Assembly (NCBI RefSeq): GCF_019393635.1
Contig: NC_057863.1
Span: forward strand, 626,327,791 to 626,391,790
DNA from: Dromiciops gliroides
Taxonomy: Eukaryota > Chordata > Mammalia > Microbiotheria > Microbiotheriidae
Reading direction: 5' to 3'
Length of the DNA: 64,000 nt
Position 1 is the first letter of the stretch. The number at the start of each line of letters is the position of its first letter. The notes under the pieces were generated by a model. That model searched no databases. It was not told the origin of the DNA and saw only the letters and a program-made list of their open reading frames with translations. A program made the translations under genes and the position numbers. Of this stretch, positions 10,281 through 20,682 are shown one piece after another.

Positions 10281-10295
10281 GAATCTTGTCTTTTC
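10281..10295. repeat. right target-site duplication of the retroviral retrocopy
   Basis: gaatcttgtcttttc, identical to 6904-6918. The RTE sequence resumes directly after it (attatgtgtccaaagtattt). Confidence 0.95.
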
Positions 10296-10429
10296 ATTAT
10301 GTGTCCAAAGTATTTAGGCTTCAGCTAGAGCATCTGACCTTCCAGTGAGTACCCTGAATTAATTTCTTTAAGTACTGGCTGATTTGATCTCCTTGCTGTC
10401 CAAGGGACTCTCAAAAGTCTTCTTCAGCA

Positions 10430-11162
10430 CCACAATTCCAAACCGTCTACTCTGCAGTGCTCAGCTTTCCTTATAGTCCAACTCTCACAGCCCTACATTG
10501 CTACTGGAAAAAATCACAGCTTTGATTATCAGGACCTTTATCAGCAAGGTGATGTCTCTGTTTTTTAGTATGCTGTCCAGATTTACCATAGTTTTCCTTC
10601 CAAGGAGCAAGCATCTTTTACTTTCATGGCTGCAGTCACTGTCTGCAGTAATCTTTGAGCCCAAGAATATAAAATCTGACACTGCTTCCATTTCTTCACA
10701 CTCTATTTGTTAGGAAGTAATGGGACTGGTTGCCAAGATCTTAGTTTTTCTGATATTGAGCTTCAAGCCAGCTTTCACACTCTTCTCTTTTACCCTCATC
10801 AAGAGGCTTCTTAATTCCTCTTCACTTTCTGCCATCCCATCAGAGTGGCATCTCTGAATATCTAAGATTGTTGATATTTCTCTCAGCAACCTTAATTCTG
10901 GCTTTGGATTCATCCAGCCTGGCATTTTCCATGATTTACTCTGCATATAAGCTAAATAAATAAGGTGACAATATACAGTCTTGTTGTATTCCTTTTCCAA
11001 TCTTAAACCAATCAGTTGTTCCATGTTTGGTTCCAACTATTGCTTCTTGGCCCACATACAGGCATCTCAGGAGACAAGATGATCTGGTACTCCCATCTCT
11101 TTGAGGACTTGCCACATTTTGTTGTGTAGTTAAAGGCTTTAATGTAGTCACCGGAGCAGAAG
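10430..11162 (-). pseudogene. RTE reverse-transcriptase C-terminal part
   Basis: Minus-strand frames include NVASPQRDGSTRSSCLLRCL, DWFKIGKGIQQDCILSPYLF, ELRSLLMRVKEKSVKAGLKL and EAVSDFIFLGSKITADSDCS, all of BovB/RTE type. Frames are broken by stops and shifts. The second copy at 20.94-21.4 kb carries the same blocks. Confidence 0.85.
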
Positions 11163-11536
11163 TACAGGGTGGGCCAAAGGTCATGATATTTTAATAACTT
11201 TTTAAACATTATTTTTTATTTATTTTTTTCAGCATTTACAAGATTTGATTTTTCACAGATTAACATAAATTCATTTCCTACATATACTGTATGTGATGCT
11301 ACGGTATTGTAAATTTTGGGGGGGCGGGGCAATGGGGGTTGAGTGACTTGCCCAGGGTCACACAGCTAGTAAGTGTCAAGTGTCTGAGGTCAGATTTGAA
11401 CTCAGGTCCTCCTGAATCCAGGGCTGGTGCTTTATCCACTGTGCCACCTAGCTGCCCTGGTATTGTAAATTTAAAACAAAAAATAAAGGAATCATTATAT
11501 ATTGAAACCCCTTTGTGACTTTTGGCCTACCATGTA
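11163..11536. mobile_element. mariner-like MITE in the RTE LINE
   Basis: TA duplications at 11163-11164 and 11535-11536. Inverted ends: cagggtgggccaaaggtcatga on the left, and the reverse complement of the right end reads catggtaggccaaaagtcacaa. Removing it rejoins the RTE text (agcagaag-ta-gatgttttcctggaactc). No transposase frame remains. A SINE sits inside. Confidence 0.82.
11317..11458 (-). mobile_element. tRNA-derived SINE inside the mariner MITE
   Basis: Minus-strand copy flanked by ggtattgtaaattt at 11303-11316 and 11459-11472. Confidence 0.96.
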
Positions 11537-12295
11537 GATGTTTTCCTGGAACTCCCTTGCTTGCTCTATAATCCAGTGAATGTTGGCAATTCGGTTTCTA
11601 GTTCCTCTTCCTCTTTGATACCAGCCCAATCTTCTGGTAAATCTCAGTTCACATATTGCCAAAGCCTAGCTTGCAGAATCTTAAACTTAACTTTGCTGAT
11701 GTGTGAAATGAGTGCAATTGTTCAGTAATTTGAAGATTCCTTGGTGTTGACCTTCTTTAGGATTGGGACATAAACTGATCTTTTCCAATCCAGTAGCCAC
11801 TGCTGAGTTTTCCAAATTTGCTGGCATATTGAGTGCGGCATTTTAACAGCTCATATTTTAGATTTTAAATAGCTCAGCTGGAACTTTGTCAGCTCCACTA
11901 GCCTTATTGTTAGCAATGTTTCCTAAGGTCCATTTGACTTCATTCTCCAGGATGTCTGGCTCTAGATCAGTAACCACATCCTCATGGTTATCAGTGATGT
12001 TAAGTTCTGTCTTGTATAGTTCTTTTGTGTATTCTTGCTATCTCTTAGTGTCTTCTGGTAGAGTTAAATCTCTACCACGTTTGCTTTTTTCTATGCCCAT
12101 TTTTGTACAACACTTTCCCTTGATATTTCTAATTTCCTTGAAGAGACCTCTTATCGTTCCCATTCCATCATTTTCTTCTATTACTTTGTATTTTGCTCAT
12201 TTAAGAAAACTGTTCTTACTGTTCTCTAGAATGCTGCATTCAGTCTGGTATATCTTCTCCTTTCTCCTTTTGCTTTTCTTTCCTCAATTTTTTGT

Positions 12296-12440
12296 TTTTG
12301 TTTTTGTTGGGCAATGGGGGTTAACTGACTTGCCCATGGTCGCACAGCTAGTAAGTGTCAAGTGTCTGAGGCCAGATTTGAACTCAGGTCCTCCTGAATA
12401 CAGGGCTGGTGCTTTATCCACTGCACCACCTAGTTGCCCC
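12296..12440 (-). mobile_element. tRNA-derived SINE in the RTE LINE
   Basis: Minus-strand copy. Imperfect duplication ttcctcaattttt / ttcctcaactatt on the two sides. Confidence 0.94.
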
Positions 12441-12547
12441 TTCCTCAACTATTTGTAAAGCCTCATCAGACAGTCATTTCTCTTTCTTGCTCTTCTTTTT
12501 CTTTGTAATGTGATTTGTTACAGCCTCCTGTACAATATTGCAAACGT

Positions 12548-12699
12548 GTGGGCAGCTAGGTGTCACAGTGGATAAAGCACCAGTCCTGGATTCAGGAGTA
12601 CCTGAGTTCAAATCCGGTGTCAGACACTTGAACTTACTAGCTGTGTGACCCTGGGCAAGTCACTTAACCCTCATTGCCCTGCAAAACAAAACAAAACAT
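12548..12699 (+). mobile_element. tRNA-derived SINE in the RTE LINE
   Basis: Plus-strand copy with an (AAAAC)n tail and duplication tattgcaaac near 12535-12545 and 12701-12710. Confidence 0.94.
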
Positions 12700-12796
12700 T
12701 ATTGCAAACCTCTGTCCATAGTTCTTTAGGCACTCTGTCTAATCTTGCTACCAGATCTAATCCCTTAGATCTATTCATCACTTTCACTTCATATTC

Positions 12797-12955
12797 CTTT
12801 TTTTTTTTTTTTTTTGCACAGGTTAATAAGGGGTAAGTGACTTGCCCAGGGTCACAGAGCTAGTAAACGTCAAGTGTCTGAGGCTGGATTTAAACTCAGG
12901 TCCTCCTGAATCCAGGGCTAGTGCTTTATCCACTGCAGTGCCACCTAGCTGCCCT
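12797..12955 (-). mobile_element. tRNA-derived SINE in the RTE LINE
   Basis: Minus-strand copy starting with a T17 run. A ttcatattc string occurs on both sides (12788 and 12975). Confidence 0.92.
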
Positions 12956-12959
12956 TGTC

Positions 12960-13490
12960 TTTTTGTTTTTTTACTTCATATTCTGTTATTTAGGTCATAC
13001 CTATGTAGTCTGATAGTTTTCCCTACTTTCTTTGATTTAAGTCTGAATTTTGAGATAAGAAGCTCCTAATCTGAGCCACAGTCAGTTTCAGGTCTTTCAA
13101 ATGAATGTATAGAGCTTCTCCACCTTTGACTACAATATATGTAATCAATCTGATTTCTATATTGATGATATGATGATGCCCACGTGTAGAATCACCTTTG
13201 GGTTGTGGGAAAAGAGTTTTTGCTATGACCAGCAAGTTGTCTTGACAAAACTCTATTAATCTCTGCCCTGCTTCATTTTATACTCCAAACTTGCCTGTTA
13301 TTAAAGTTATCTTTTGATTTCCCACTTTGGCATTCCAGTCCCCTATGATGAATGTGACATCATTTTTTCATGTCATTTCTAGAAGATATTCTAGGTCTTC
13401 ATAGACCTGATTCACTTTGGTGCCTTTGGCATCAGTGGTTGGAGCATAGATGTGTATTACTGTAATGCTGAACCATTTGCCTTGGATTCA
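12960..13490 (-). pseudogene. RTE endonuclease domain remnant
   Basis: The minus strand near 13366-13345 encodes DVTFIIGDWNAKVG, the metal-binding block of the APE-type endonuclease of RTE elements. IHIYAPTTDAKGTKVNQVYE lies upstream (13456-13397). Stops at 13295 and elsewhere show decay. Confidence 0.82.
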
Positions 13491-13506
13491 AAAAGATATC
13501 ATACTG

Positions 13507-13655
13507 GGGGCAGCTAGATGGGGCAGTGGATAGAGCACTGGCCCTGGAGTCAGGAGGACCTGAGTTCAAATCCGGCCTCAGACACTTAACACTTACTAGC
13601 TGTGTGACCCTGGGCAAGTCACTTAACCCCAATTGCCTCACTAAAAAAAAAAAAA
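13507..13655 (+). mobile_element. tRNA-derived SINE (ggatagagc / caattgcctcac subfamily)
   Basis: Full-length with an A14 tail. Perfect duplication agatatcatactg at 13494-13506 and 13656-13668. Confidence 0.97.
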
Positions 13656-13728
13656 AGATATCATACTGACATTTTGAAATTGTGCCCCAGTATTGCTTTT
13701 CTCACCCTTTTATTGACTGTGAAGACTT

Positions 13729-13823
13729 GTTTGAGGCTGGATTTGAACTCATGAGAATGAGTCTTCCTGAACCCAAGCCCAGTGCTCTCACTTATTATCA
13801 GGTAGTGTGCTACCTAGCTGCCC
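13729..13823 (-). mobile_element. old SINE fragment
   Basis: Contains gaggctggatttgaactcatgag and gctacctagctgcccc; diverged and without a clear duplication. Confidence 0.7.
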
Positions 13824-13849
13824 CACCTGGCAACTAGTAGGTACTCAGT

Positions 13850-14125
13850 TTTAATTGATTGAATCACTTAATCCTGAAGGTAATAGGGAGCCACCAAAGT
13901 TCATTGAGTGGGGGAGTGATTCTCACTCTAGAAAGATCAATTTGGCCACTGAACTGAAGTGGATTGGAGTGGGAAGAAACTTGGGACAGGCAGACCTACC
14001 AGCAGCTATCGCAGTAATCAAGACATGAGAAGATGATGGCCTGCACCAAGGTGGTGGCAGTGTCCACAGAGAAAAGGAAGAGTATTTGAGAGATGTTGGG
14101 AAGGTAGAATTGACAGGATTAGAGA
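13850..14125 (+). repeat. ancient dispersed repeat (family shared with 33.6, 35.9, 44.0 and 55.2 kb)
   Basis: Blocks such as agaaagatcaatttggccac and gaaggtagaattgacaggatt recur at 55552. I recall this as a mammal-wide repeat but cannot name it with certainty. Confidence 0.6.
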
Positions 14126-14149
14126 CTCTCATAGCCTAATTTCATTTCA

Positions 14150-14345
14150 TAGATGTAGAAGATCTGGAGCAGACCTCAGGGGTCAACAAGTCCAATCTCT
14201 CCCTCCCCCCACCCACACACAGATGGACATTTTACAGAAGAAGAGATTGAGAAGTGATTTGTGGAAGGTGACTCAGGAAGGGAGGATTTGAACCCAGATC
14301 TTCCTCATGTCAAAGCTCTAGTCACTGCCCTCAACAGCCTCTTCT
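14150..14345 (-). mobile_element. MIR/CORE-SINE copy
   Basis: cagaagaagagattgagaag, ggtgactcagga and ggatttgaacccagatcttcct are the conserved MIR core in diverged form. Confidence 0.75.
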
Positions 14346-14631
14346 AGCTCTTGTCTTTTTCTTTCCCTTTCAAAATTCCATAGTTTAGATGTTGGCTTAC
14401 TCCAGATATGGCCTAATTTCTATTTGGAGGCAATTAACTCCATTTTATGCAGATTGGAAGCACAAACAACAGCCTAGAGGCTGAGGGCCTCTGTTCGGAT
14501 CCAAGCTTTTAATTACTAGTGATAAGACCTGGGGCTAACCCAGCCCCTTCTCTTTGCTTCAGTTTCTTCCTTATGGATTGAGGTGGTTGGAGTAGATTAT
14601 CTCTATGATCTCCAGTTAGTTCTGAATCATA

Positions 14632-14850
14632 GGGCAGCTAGGTTTTGCAGGGGAGAGAGTGCTGAGCCTGAAGTTGGGAAGAGCTAAGCTCAAATCCAGC
14701 TTCAGACACTAACTGTGTGACCCTGGCCAAGTCACTTGACTTTTGTCTGCCTTAGTGTCCCCATCTACAAAATGAAGGAAATAATGGCACATCCCTCCCA
14801 AGGTTGTTGTGAGGATCAAATGAAATGATATTTGTAAAGCACTTTGTAAA
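14632..14850 (+). mobile_element. CORE-SINE (MIR-type) with long 3' part
   Basis: ctgtgtgaccctggccaagtc, then tgccttagtgtccccatcta, caaaatgaagg, ggttgttgtgaggatcaaatg and tttgtaaagcactttg, in the standard order. Confidence 0.85.
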
Positions 14851-15029
14851 CAGTAAAGAGCTTGCACTTAGAACGGATTCTAAAGTTACAGTTGTCTAAT
14901 TTTAAGAATCTTTTTTGTTTCCCTCTAGAGAGTCACTGGGAATGCATGATCATTATGACACCGGATATTCTCTTGGTATTATTCATAGAACTGGAAGGAA
15001 CTTTAAAGACCATCTTGGTCAACCCCCTC

Positions 15030-15290
15030 ATTTTGTTGTTGTTGTTGTTGTTCAGCTGTTTTTCAGTTGTGTCCTACTCTCCCTGACCCCATTTGGGGTT
15101 TTCTTGGCAGAGATACTGGAGTGCTTTGCCATTTCCTTCTCCAGCTCATTTGACAGATGAGGAAACTGAGGCCCACAGAAGTCAATCAATTTGCCCAAGG
15201 TCATACAATATAAGGGTCGGGGAGGGAGGGGATGGAACCCGAAGGCTCCAAGGTCAAGGTCAGTACTCTGTCCACTACACCATTATCCTT
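15030..15290 (-). mobile_element. RTE-dependent SINE (MAR4-like)
   Basis: A (gtt)n start, then gtcctactctccctgacccc, tttggggttttcttggcaga and gatgaggaaactgaggccca. The (gtt)n end resembles the tail of the RTE LINE at 18940, which explains its mobilisation. The subfamily name is tentative. Confidence 0.75.
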
Positions 15291-15454
15291 TTTTGTTTTT
15301 TAGTAATTCATGTTTCTGTGGTATTTATTTTTACTTGGCTCCAGAATACAATTGAAGATGTCATTAAGTCTGTCATGATACTTCAAAGCATGACAGGATG
15401 CTAATCTAACCAAAGTGTCTTGTTTGCTAATTGAGCTCCAGAGCTTTTGACTTC

Positions 15455-15625
15455 TTTTTTTTTTAATAAAATAAAGTTATTTTTTCTGTTACATGTCAAG
15501 ATAGTTCTCATCTTTTGTTTATACAAGCTTTCCAATTTCAGATTTTTCTCCCTCCCTCCCCTCCCTCCCCCCTCCCCTAGATAGCAGGTAATCTGATGTA
15601 GGTTATATCTATATCCCGTTATCTG
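15455..15625 (-). mobile_element. L1 3' UTR fragment
   Basis: T-run, then ttacatgtcaagatagttctc and a ctccctccctcccctccctcc block, the pyrimidine-rich 3' UTR also seen at 1.8, 18.1 and 53.5 kb. Confidence 0.75.
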
Positions 15626-15629
15626 TTAA

Positions 15630-15920
15630 AGGATCCAATCCAGGGGTGTGCTAGAACCAGTTTGTATCAGCTCATGTTGATTGCAAAATTTTCAGTGTGA
15701 ACCTTTAGTCTTGGGCAAACTCAAGGCTTGATTTATTGTCTTGTTAATTATCTCAAACTTGGGAAAGTGATGGAGAAAGTGTCAATATGAAGGTTAACCC
15801 TAAAAGTGTTTCCCAGTTGTTTTTCTGAGTGCTAGTTGTTAAACATTTCCTAGCTCGCCCCTGGTTCTATACTTTGTCATGTTGGATGATAGATTCTCAG
15901 CAGGAACAACTGAGAATTAC
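15630..15920. other. gene-free stretch, nothing recognised
   Basis: Unique-looking text without exon signals. Confidence 0.3.
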
Positions 15921-15924
15921 AAGG

Positions 15925-16042
15925 AGCAGCTGTGTAGGCAGTGGGGTAGAGCACTGGTCTTGAAGTCAGAAAGACCTGAATTCAAAGCTGAGCTCACACA
16001 CTTACTAGCTGTGTGACTCTGGGTAAGTCATTTAACCCTGAA
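15925..16042 (+). mobile_element. older tRNA-derived SINE
   Basis: gcagctgtgtaggcagtggggtagagcac to ctgtgtgactctgggtaagtc; diverged. An (AG)n-rich tract follows at about 16040-16120. Confidence 0.85.
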
Positions 16043-16198
16043 ATAGAGGGACACAGAGAGATAGAGACAGAGAGAACATCAGAGTGAGAGAGAGAAAGAG
16101 AGAGAGAGAGAGCAGAGACAGAGAATCACATGATCTCAGAGTTGAAAGACACCTCAGAAACCATCAAGTCCATACCTGTACAAAAATCCTTTCTACAA

Positions 16199-16755
16199 TG
16201 TTGTGGGCCCAAAGTTCCCTAGAAGTTCTCTGGGGCACATTGAGGAATCTTCTCCTTGAGAAACTAAACCAGAGGACAGTTATGCCTAGAGAGATAAGCG
16301 GAACCAGTTTGGACTGAGCTAGCTTTGGGACCTCCACCCTTCATTCTGGTCTCCCTTATCCCTGGGGAGATAAATTTGGGTGTGGCTGCGGCCTTTGTGT
16401 CCAGAAGAGAGAGATGGCTTGAGAGATCGGCAGCCACCCCTCACCCAACTCCTCTAGCCACCACCAGTGGGGGATGGTCCTCCCTCACTAAAGGAACTTT
16501 CCACAGGCAGATGGTCACTCCCATCAGTCCTCTATAAAAGTACCTGCCAGTCTCCTGCTCGAGGAGATTGGTACCTCAGAGCCACGTGCTTTCTCCCCAT
16601 GAGAAGTCCAAGGATTTCTTTCATGGTATCCCTTCCCCCCCTTCCCTTCCCTTGCCCCTAAATAAACTACCACCTTATTCTAACTGCTTTTGTGTGCAAG
16701 AGGGTGTAATTCTTTAAAGAGGAATTCCTAAGAACCCCAACCCCGTACCCCATCC
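16199..16755 (+). repeat. retroviral LTR, same family as 19980-20592
   Basis: Starts TGTTGTGGGCCC in place of TGTCATGGGGCG and keeps the gggggatggtcc block, TATAAAAG (about 16537), the GGAGATTGG start of R, AATAAA (16661) and U5. It ends at ccccgtaccccat without the terminal CA, so its 3' end is eroded and I see no flanking duplication. More diverged than the other copies. Confidence 0.88.
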
Positions 16756-16889
16756 AGAGCCTCCCACCTCAAGAATCATGAGGACTTGTGCTGTGTCAAG
16801 TCTAAATTTGCCTCTTAAGAACTCCTACCGTCTGGAGCCAAACACGAGGTCTAACCCCTTTCTGTGAAAACAACTACTGTGTCTCCCCT

Positions 16890-17540
16890 GGATTTTTTCT
16901 AGGCTACTCCCCCCCCACTCAGTTCCTTCAATAGATCCTCACATGTCATAAGCTCAAAGTCCTAATGCCCTCTTCCCGGCCACCCTCTTCAGGACACATT
17001 TCAAGTCTATCCCCTCAGGTTTTTCTCCCTTTCTAATTCAGTCTTCACACAGCTGCCAAAGTGCTATTCTTAAAGCATGCATGTGAACAGGTTACTCTTC
17101 TCCATAAACTCCAGTGTATCCCCATTGTCAAGCAGACCCCATTTGGAGTCTTCTTGGAAGAGATACTGGGGGGTTGAAATTTCCTTCCCCAGTTCATTTT
17201 ACAGAGGAGGAAACTGAGGCAAACAGGGTGAAATGACTTGTCCAGGGTCACACAGCTAGTAAGTGTCTGGAGCCGGATTTTAATTCAGGGAAATGAATCT
17301 CTCTGACTCCCAGCTGGGCACCCTAGCCACTAGGATAAAATATAGACTCTTCTGATTGGCATTTAAAGCCTTGCAGGACATGGCACTACCCTCTTTTTTC
17401 AGGCTTATTACACCTGACTCTTCTGCATACATTCTGTGATCCAGCCATACTGATCTACTTACTGCAACCCCATCTCTTTTGCATGTAAGCCCAGGATACT
17501 CTCCCTACTAGCCTCTGCCTGTTTAGTTTTGTCAACAAGC
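16890..17540 (+). mobile_element. L2 LINE 3' region, split by an RTE-SINE
   Basis: ctccataaactccagtgtatcc (17100) and tggcatttaaagccttgcag (17357) belong to one L2-type text that recurs at 30.0, 34.9, 54.4 and 57.6 kb. The RTE-SINE at 17128-17332 separates the halves. Confidence 0.65.
17128..17332 (-). mobile_element. RTE-dependent SINE (MAR4-like)
   Basis: accccatttggagtcttctt, agatactggggggttgaaat, gaggaaactgaggcaaacag and cacagctagtaagtgtctgg in order. Confidence 0.78.
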
Positions 17541-17703
17541 AAAGACCACCCCTCAAAATGCAAAGGATCCAAGCTGGGTTGAAAGAAGAAAAATTTTAGG
17601 AAGAGGAAATAAGACACTAGTGCAAAGGCCCCCACTACAAGGTACAAAGGAGCCCATAGCCCAGAAGAGACAGGGGAAATTTATGCTTGAAAACCACAAA
17701 AGA

Positions 17704-17841
17704 GGGGCAGCTAGGTGGCACAGTGGTGGACAAAGCACCAGCCCTGGATTCAGAAGGACCTGAGTTCAAATCCAGCTTCAGACACTTGACACTTATTAGC
17801 TGTGTGACCCTGGGCAAGTTACTTAACTCTCATTGCCCCGG
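17704..17841 (+). mobile_element. tRNA-derived marsupial SINE
   Basis: Complete copy whose A-rich tail has grown into the adjacent GAAA array. Imperfect duplication aaccacaaaagag / aacacaaaagggag flanks SINE plus array. Confidence 0.94.
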
Positions 17842-17870
17842 AAAGAAGGAAAGAAAGAAAGAAGGAAGGA

Positions 17871-17933
<63 letters not shown>

Positions 17934-17960
17934 GAAAGGAAAGGAAAAAAGAAAAAAAAC
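17842..17960. repeat. (GAAA)n microsatellite
   Basis: More than 20 GAAA units with GGAAA variants at both ends, seeded from the SINE tail. The Lys/Glu-rich frame across it is an artefact. Confidence 0.97.
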
Positions 17961-18032
17961 ACAAAAGGGAGGCTCAGGGAGGGGTTGGGAAAAAGAATGA
18001 ATAATCTTTCCTAGGAATAGGTGGATGCAGAA

Positions 18033-18250
18033 GCAGGATTTTTTTTTTAAATAAACATTTTAATTGAAAGGTTTTATTTTCCAATTCTATCCCTCCTTCC
18101 CTCCCTCCCTTCTCCCTCCCTAAGGTGGTAAGCAATCAGATATAAGTTATACATGTGCAATTATGTAAAACATTTCCATGTTAGTAATTTTGTACAAGAA
18201 GATTAGAATAAAAGGGGAAAAAAAGAAAAAGTGAAAAATACAACGAGAAG
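18033..18250 (-). mobile_element. L1 3' UTR fragment
   Basis: attttaattgaaaggttttat, the ccctccttccctccctccct block, aagcaatcagatataagtta and acatgtgcaattatgtaaaa match the L1 tail at 53.52-53.6 kb. Confidence 0.82.
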
Positions 18251-18254
18251 CATG

Positions 18255-18515
18255 ATGTTTTGAAGGAACAGTTAACCACAAGGCTGGTTTGGGCTAGGTT
18301 TTTGGGAAGAGGCACAGCTCAGTAAGTTCAGCCACGAAACACCTGCAAAGGCGTCTGGGAGTGAGCAAGACTTTGGCTCCTGACTGGCTCCTTTCAGTAA
18401 ACAGTCTTACTCTGTGTCCAGTGCACCAGCCTGGTTAAGGTAACTCATAAAAAACAGACATATTCATCTCAGGGCTATTTTCACAGTTCCCTAGATTCCC
18501 TTCAAAGTTCAGCTC
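18255..18515. other. unique-looking stretch, nothing recognised
   Basis: Contains ctcctgactggctcctttca and other unrepeated text. No exon signals. Confidence 0.3.
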
Positions 18516-18520
18516 AAGGG

Positions 18521-18651
18521 GGCAGCTAGGTGGCGCAGTGGATAAAGCACTGGCCTTTGATTCAGGAGGACCTGAGTTCAAATGTGGCCTCAGACACTTG
18601 ACACTTACTAGCTGTGTGACCCTGGGCAAGTCACTTAATCCTCATTGCCCC

Positions 18652-18684
<33 letters not shown>
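18521..18684 (+). mobile_element. tRNA-derived SINE with (CAA)n tail
   Basis: Complete copy; the tail is (ACA)n. Duplication aaagttcagctcaag / aaagttcacttcaag. Confidence 0.95.
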
Positions 18685-18685
<1 letters not shown>

Positions 18686-18708
18686 AGTTCACTTCAAGAA
18701 CCAACTCT

Positions 18709-18853
18709 TTTTTTTTTTTTGAGGGGCAATGAGGGTTAAGTGACTTGCCCAGGGTCACACAGCTAGTGTCAAATGTCTGAGGCCAGATTTGAACTCAGGC
18801 CCTCCCGAATCCAGGGCCGGTGCTTTATCCACTGTGCCACCTACCTGCCCCTA
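18709..18853 (-). mobile_element. tRNA-derived SINE, minus strand
   Basis: T-run followed by the SINE in reverse. Duplication aagaaccaactctt on both sides. It landed just beyond the previous SINE's right duplication. Confidence 0.95.
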
Positions 18854-19387
18854 AGAACCAACTCTTACAGGAAGTTTATGCTGATCCTCCAGCTGTTATG
18901 ACCTCACCACTTCCAGATTACCTTTTGTATATATGCATTGGTTGTTGCTGTTCATTTGTGCCCCACTCTCCATGACCCCATGGCCCATAGCAGCCAGGCC
19001 TTTCTATCCTCCATTATCTCTCAACGTCTGTCCAATTTCATGTTCGTTATTTGCATGGCACCATCTCTCCAGCCAATTCTCTGCCCATCCCTTTCTCCTT
19101 TTGCCTTTAATTTTTCCCAACATCAGAGTCTTTTCCAATGAGTCCCCTGGTCCCCTGTTCTCATCATGTGGCCAAAGTATTTAAGTTTTGGCTTCAGAAT
19201 TTCACCTTCTAGTGAATAGCCTGAGTTGATCTCTTTAAGTATTGATTGATCTCTTTAAGTATTGATTGATCTCCTTGCTGTCCATGGGATTCTCAAAAGT
19301 CTTCTTCAAACTGTGAATGACTTAACTGTTCTCAGCAATACAATGATCCGAGACAATCTCAAAGGACTAAGGATGAAGCATACTATC

Positions 19388-20682
19388 TGATGTAGGAGGC
19401 AAAAAAGTGTTAATAGAAAAATATAAGACCCAAGCTCTAGTACAGATATTAGCTCTAAAAGGGAGTCAGATCCCAGTTAATGGATAACTTATGTTAGGTT
19501 CTCATACCCATAGTGATCAACATCCATAACGGACCAGAACGGGTCAGGTCAAAATAACAATAAAGGAAAAAGACAACCTATAGAAATTCTAATGAAAAAT
19601 GATTATATTTTGAAACTAGCCATGGGGATCAGAAAGAGACATGCGCAGAAAAGGCCAAATTTGTCCCCAGATTCATTTTATGACGTGTAAACCCCCAAAA
19701 CACACCTCCACTGAAAAAGGTACCCACCTCGGGGGTTGGTTTAGGACCCCCTGGAACTCCAAATTAGGATAAGCCCTCCCTTGTAACACCCCTAGGTAGA
19801 GAATATTATAATGTGAAGGACAGGCCCTCTCCTGTACCTCCACAAGGTGGATATTATTATAATGAGATTGATAATCAATTTATCTATACTATAAATATAA
19901 CTGTCTTTTCTTTCCTTATTTGAGAGATACCTTTCCAATATTCTGGTTCTCTCCCTGTGGCCACCCACAGTATTGCAATTGTCATGGGGCGCAGAGCACC
20001 CCAGAATTTCTCTGGGGCACACCGAGGAATCTTCTCCTTGAGAAACTAAACCAGAGGACAGATAACACCTAGAGGAACCAAATCGGACTGAGCTAGCTTG
20101 GGATTCCTACCCTTCATTCTGGTCTCCCTTACCCTGGGGAGATAAGTTTGGGTGTGGCTGCGGCCTTTATGTCCTGAAGAGGGATCCGTAGCCACCCCTC
20201 ACCCAATTCCTCTAGTCACTACTAGTGGGGGATGGTCCTCCACTCCTCACCCAATTCCCCCAGCTACCACCAGTGGGGGATGGTCCACCTTCATTAAAGG
20301 AACTTTCCACAGGCAGATGGTACACCCCCATCAGGCCTCTATAAAAGTACCTTCCAGTCTCCTGTTCAGGGAGATTTGGTACCTCTGAGCCATGTGCTTT
20401 ATGCCAAATCTCCCCATGAAAAGTCTAAGGATTTCTTTCATGGTTTCCCTCCCCCCACCCTTCCCTTCCCTTGCTCCTAAATAAACTATCACCTTATTCT
20501 AACTATGTTTTGTGTGCAAGAGGGTGTAATTCTTTAAAGAGGAATTCCTAAGAACCCCAACCCCAACCTGTACCCCATTTCTCACCATATCACAATATAA
20601 CTTGGGAATCCGAATCACTGAGTCTTGTAATTCTTTCGGGACAACTCACGATCAATTTGACCCCCAATTCCATCTCACATCA
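19388..20682 (+). repeat. solo LTR (family B), split by another LTR
   Basis: Starts TGATGTAGGAGGC and ends CTCACATCA, so the ends are perfect inverted 6-mers (TGATGT/ACATCA). The 5-bp duplication CTATC is at 19383-19387 and 20683-20687. A TATAAATAT box lies near 19889. Without the inner insertion it is about 680 bp. A 5-bp duplication differs from the 4 bp of the inner LTR, so this is another retrovirus group. Orientation is inferred from the TATA position. Confidence 0.82.
19980..20592 (+). repeat. solo LTR (family A, same as the retrocopy)
   Basis: 613 bp, TGTCATGGGG to CACCATATCA, with the perfect 4-bp duplication CAAT at 19976-19979 and 20593-20596. Contains TATAAAAG (20340), R start GGAGATTTGG (about 20370), AATAAA (20480-20485), the cleavage region CTAACT and U5. 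It is intact as an LTR; no internal viral sequence adjoins it, so it arose by LTR-LTR recombination. Confidence 0.95.

Larger units (their letters stand above)
6720..13728 (-). mobile_element. RTE-clade (BovB-like) LINE, minus strand, heavily interrupted
   Basis: Host pieces are 6720-6918, 10296-11162, 11537-12295, 12441-12547, 12700-12796, 12956-13506 and 13656-13728; joined, they read as one RTE element. The high-coordinate end encodes an apurinic-type endonuclease (GDWNAKVG from 13350 downward). The middle encodes RTE reverse transcriptase with KGIQQDCILSPYLFSLYAEY (about 11000), then MEAVSDFIFLGSKITADSDC (10691 downward). The 3' end lies near 6720. Stops and frameshifts are numerous, so it is dead. 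It hosts the retroviral copy, a mariner MITE and five SINEs. Confidence 0.85.

Noticed and set aside
11886..12458. 190-codon plus-strand frame with hydrophobic stretches
   Set aside because: Antisense of the RTE LINE running into a SINE.
17687..18004. Lys/Glu-rich frame
   Set aside because: SINE plus (GAAA)n microsatellite; not a protein.
16199..20592. The two plus-strand LTRs as ends of one provirus
   Set aside because: The right LTR has its own 4-bp duplication and the interval holds L2, SINEs and an RTE LINE, not viral sequence.
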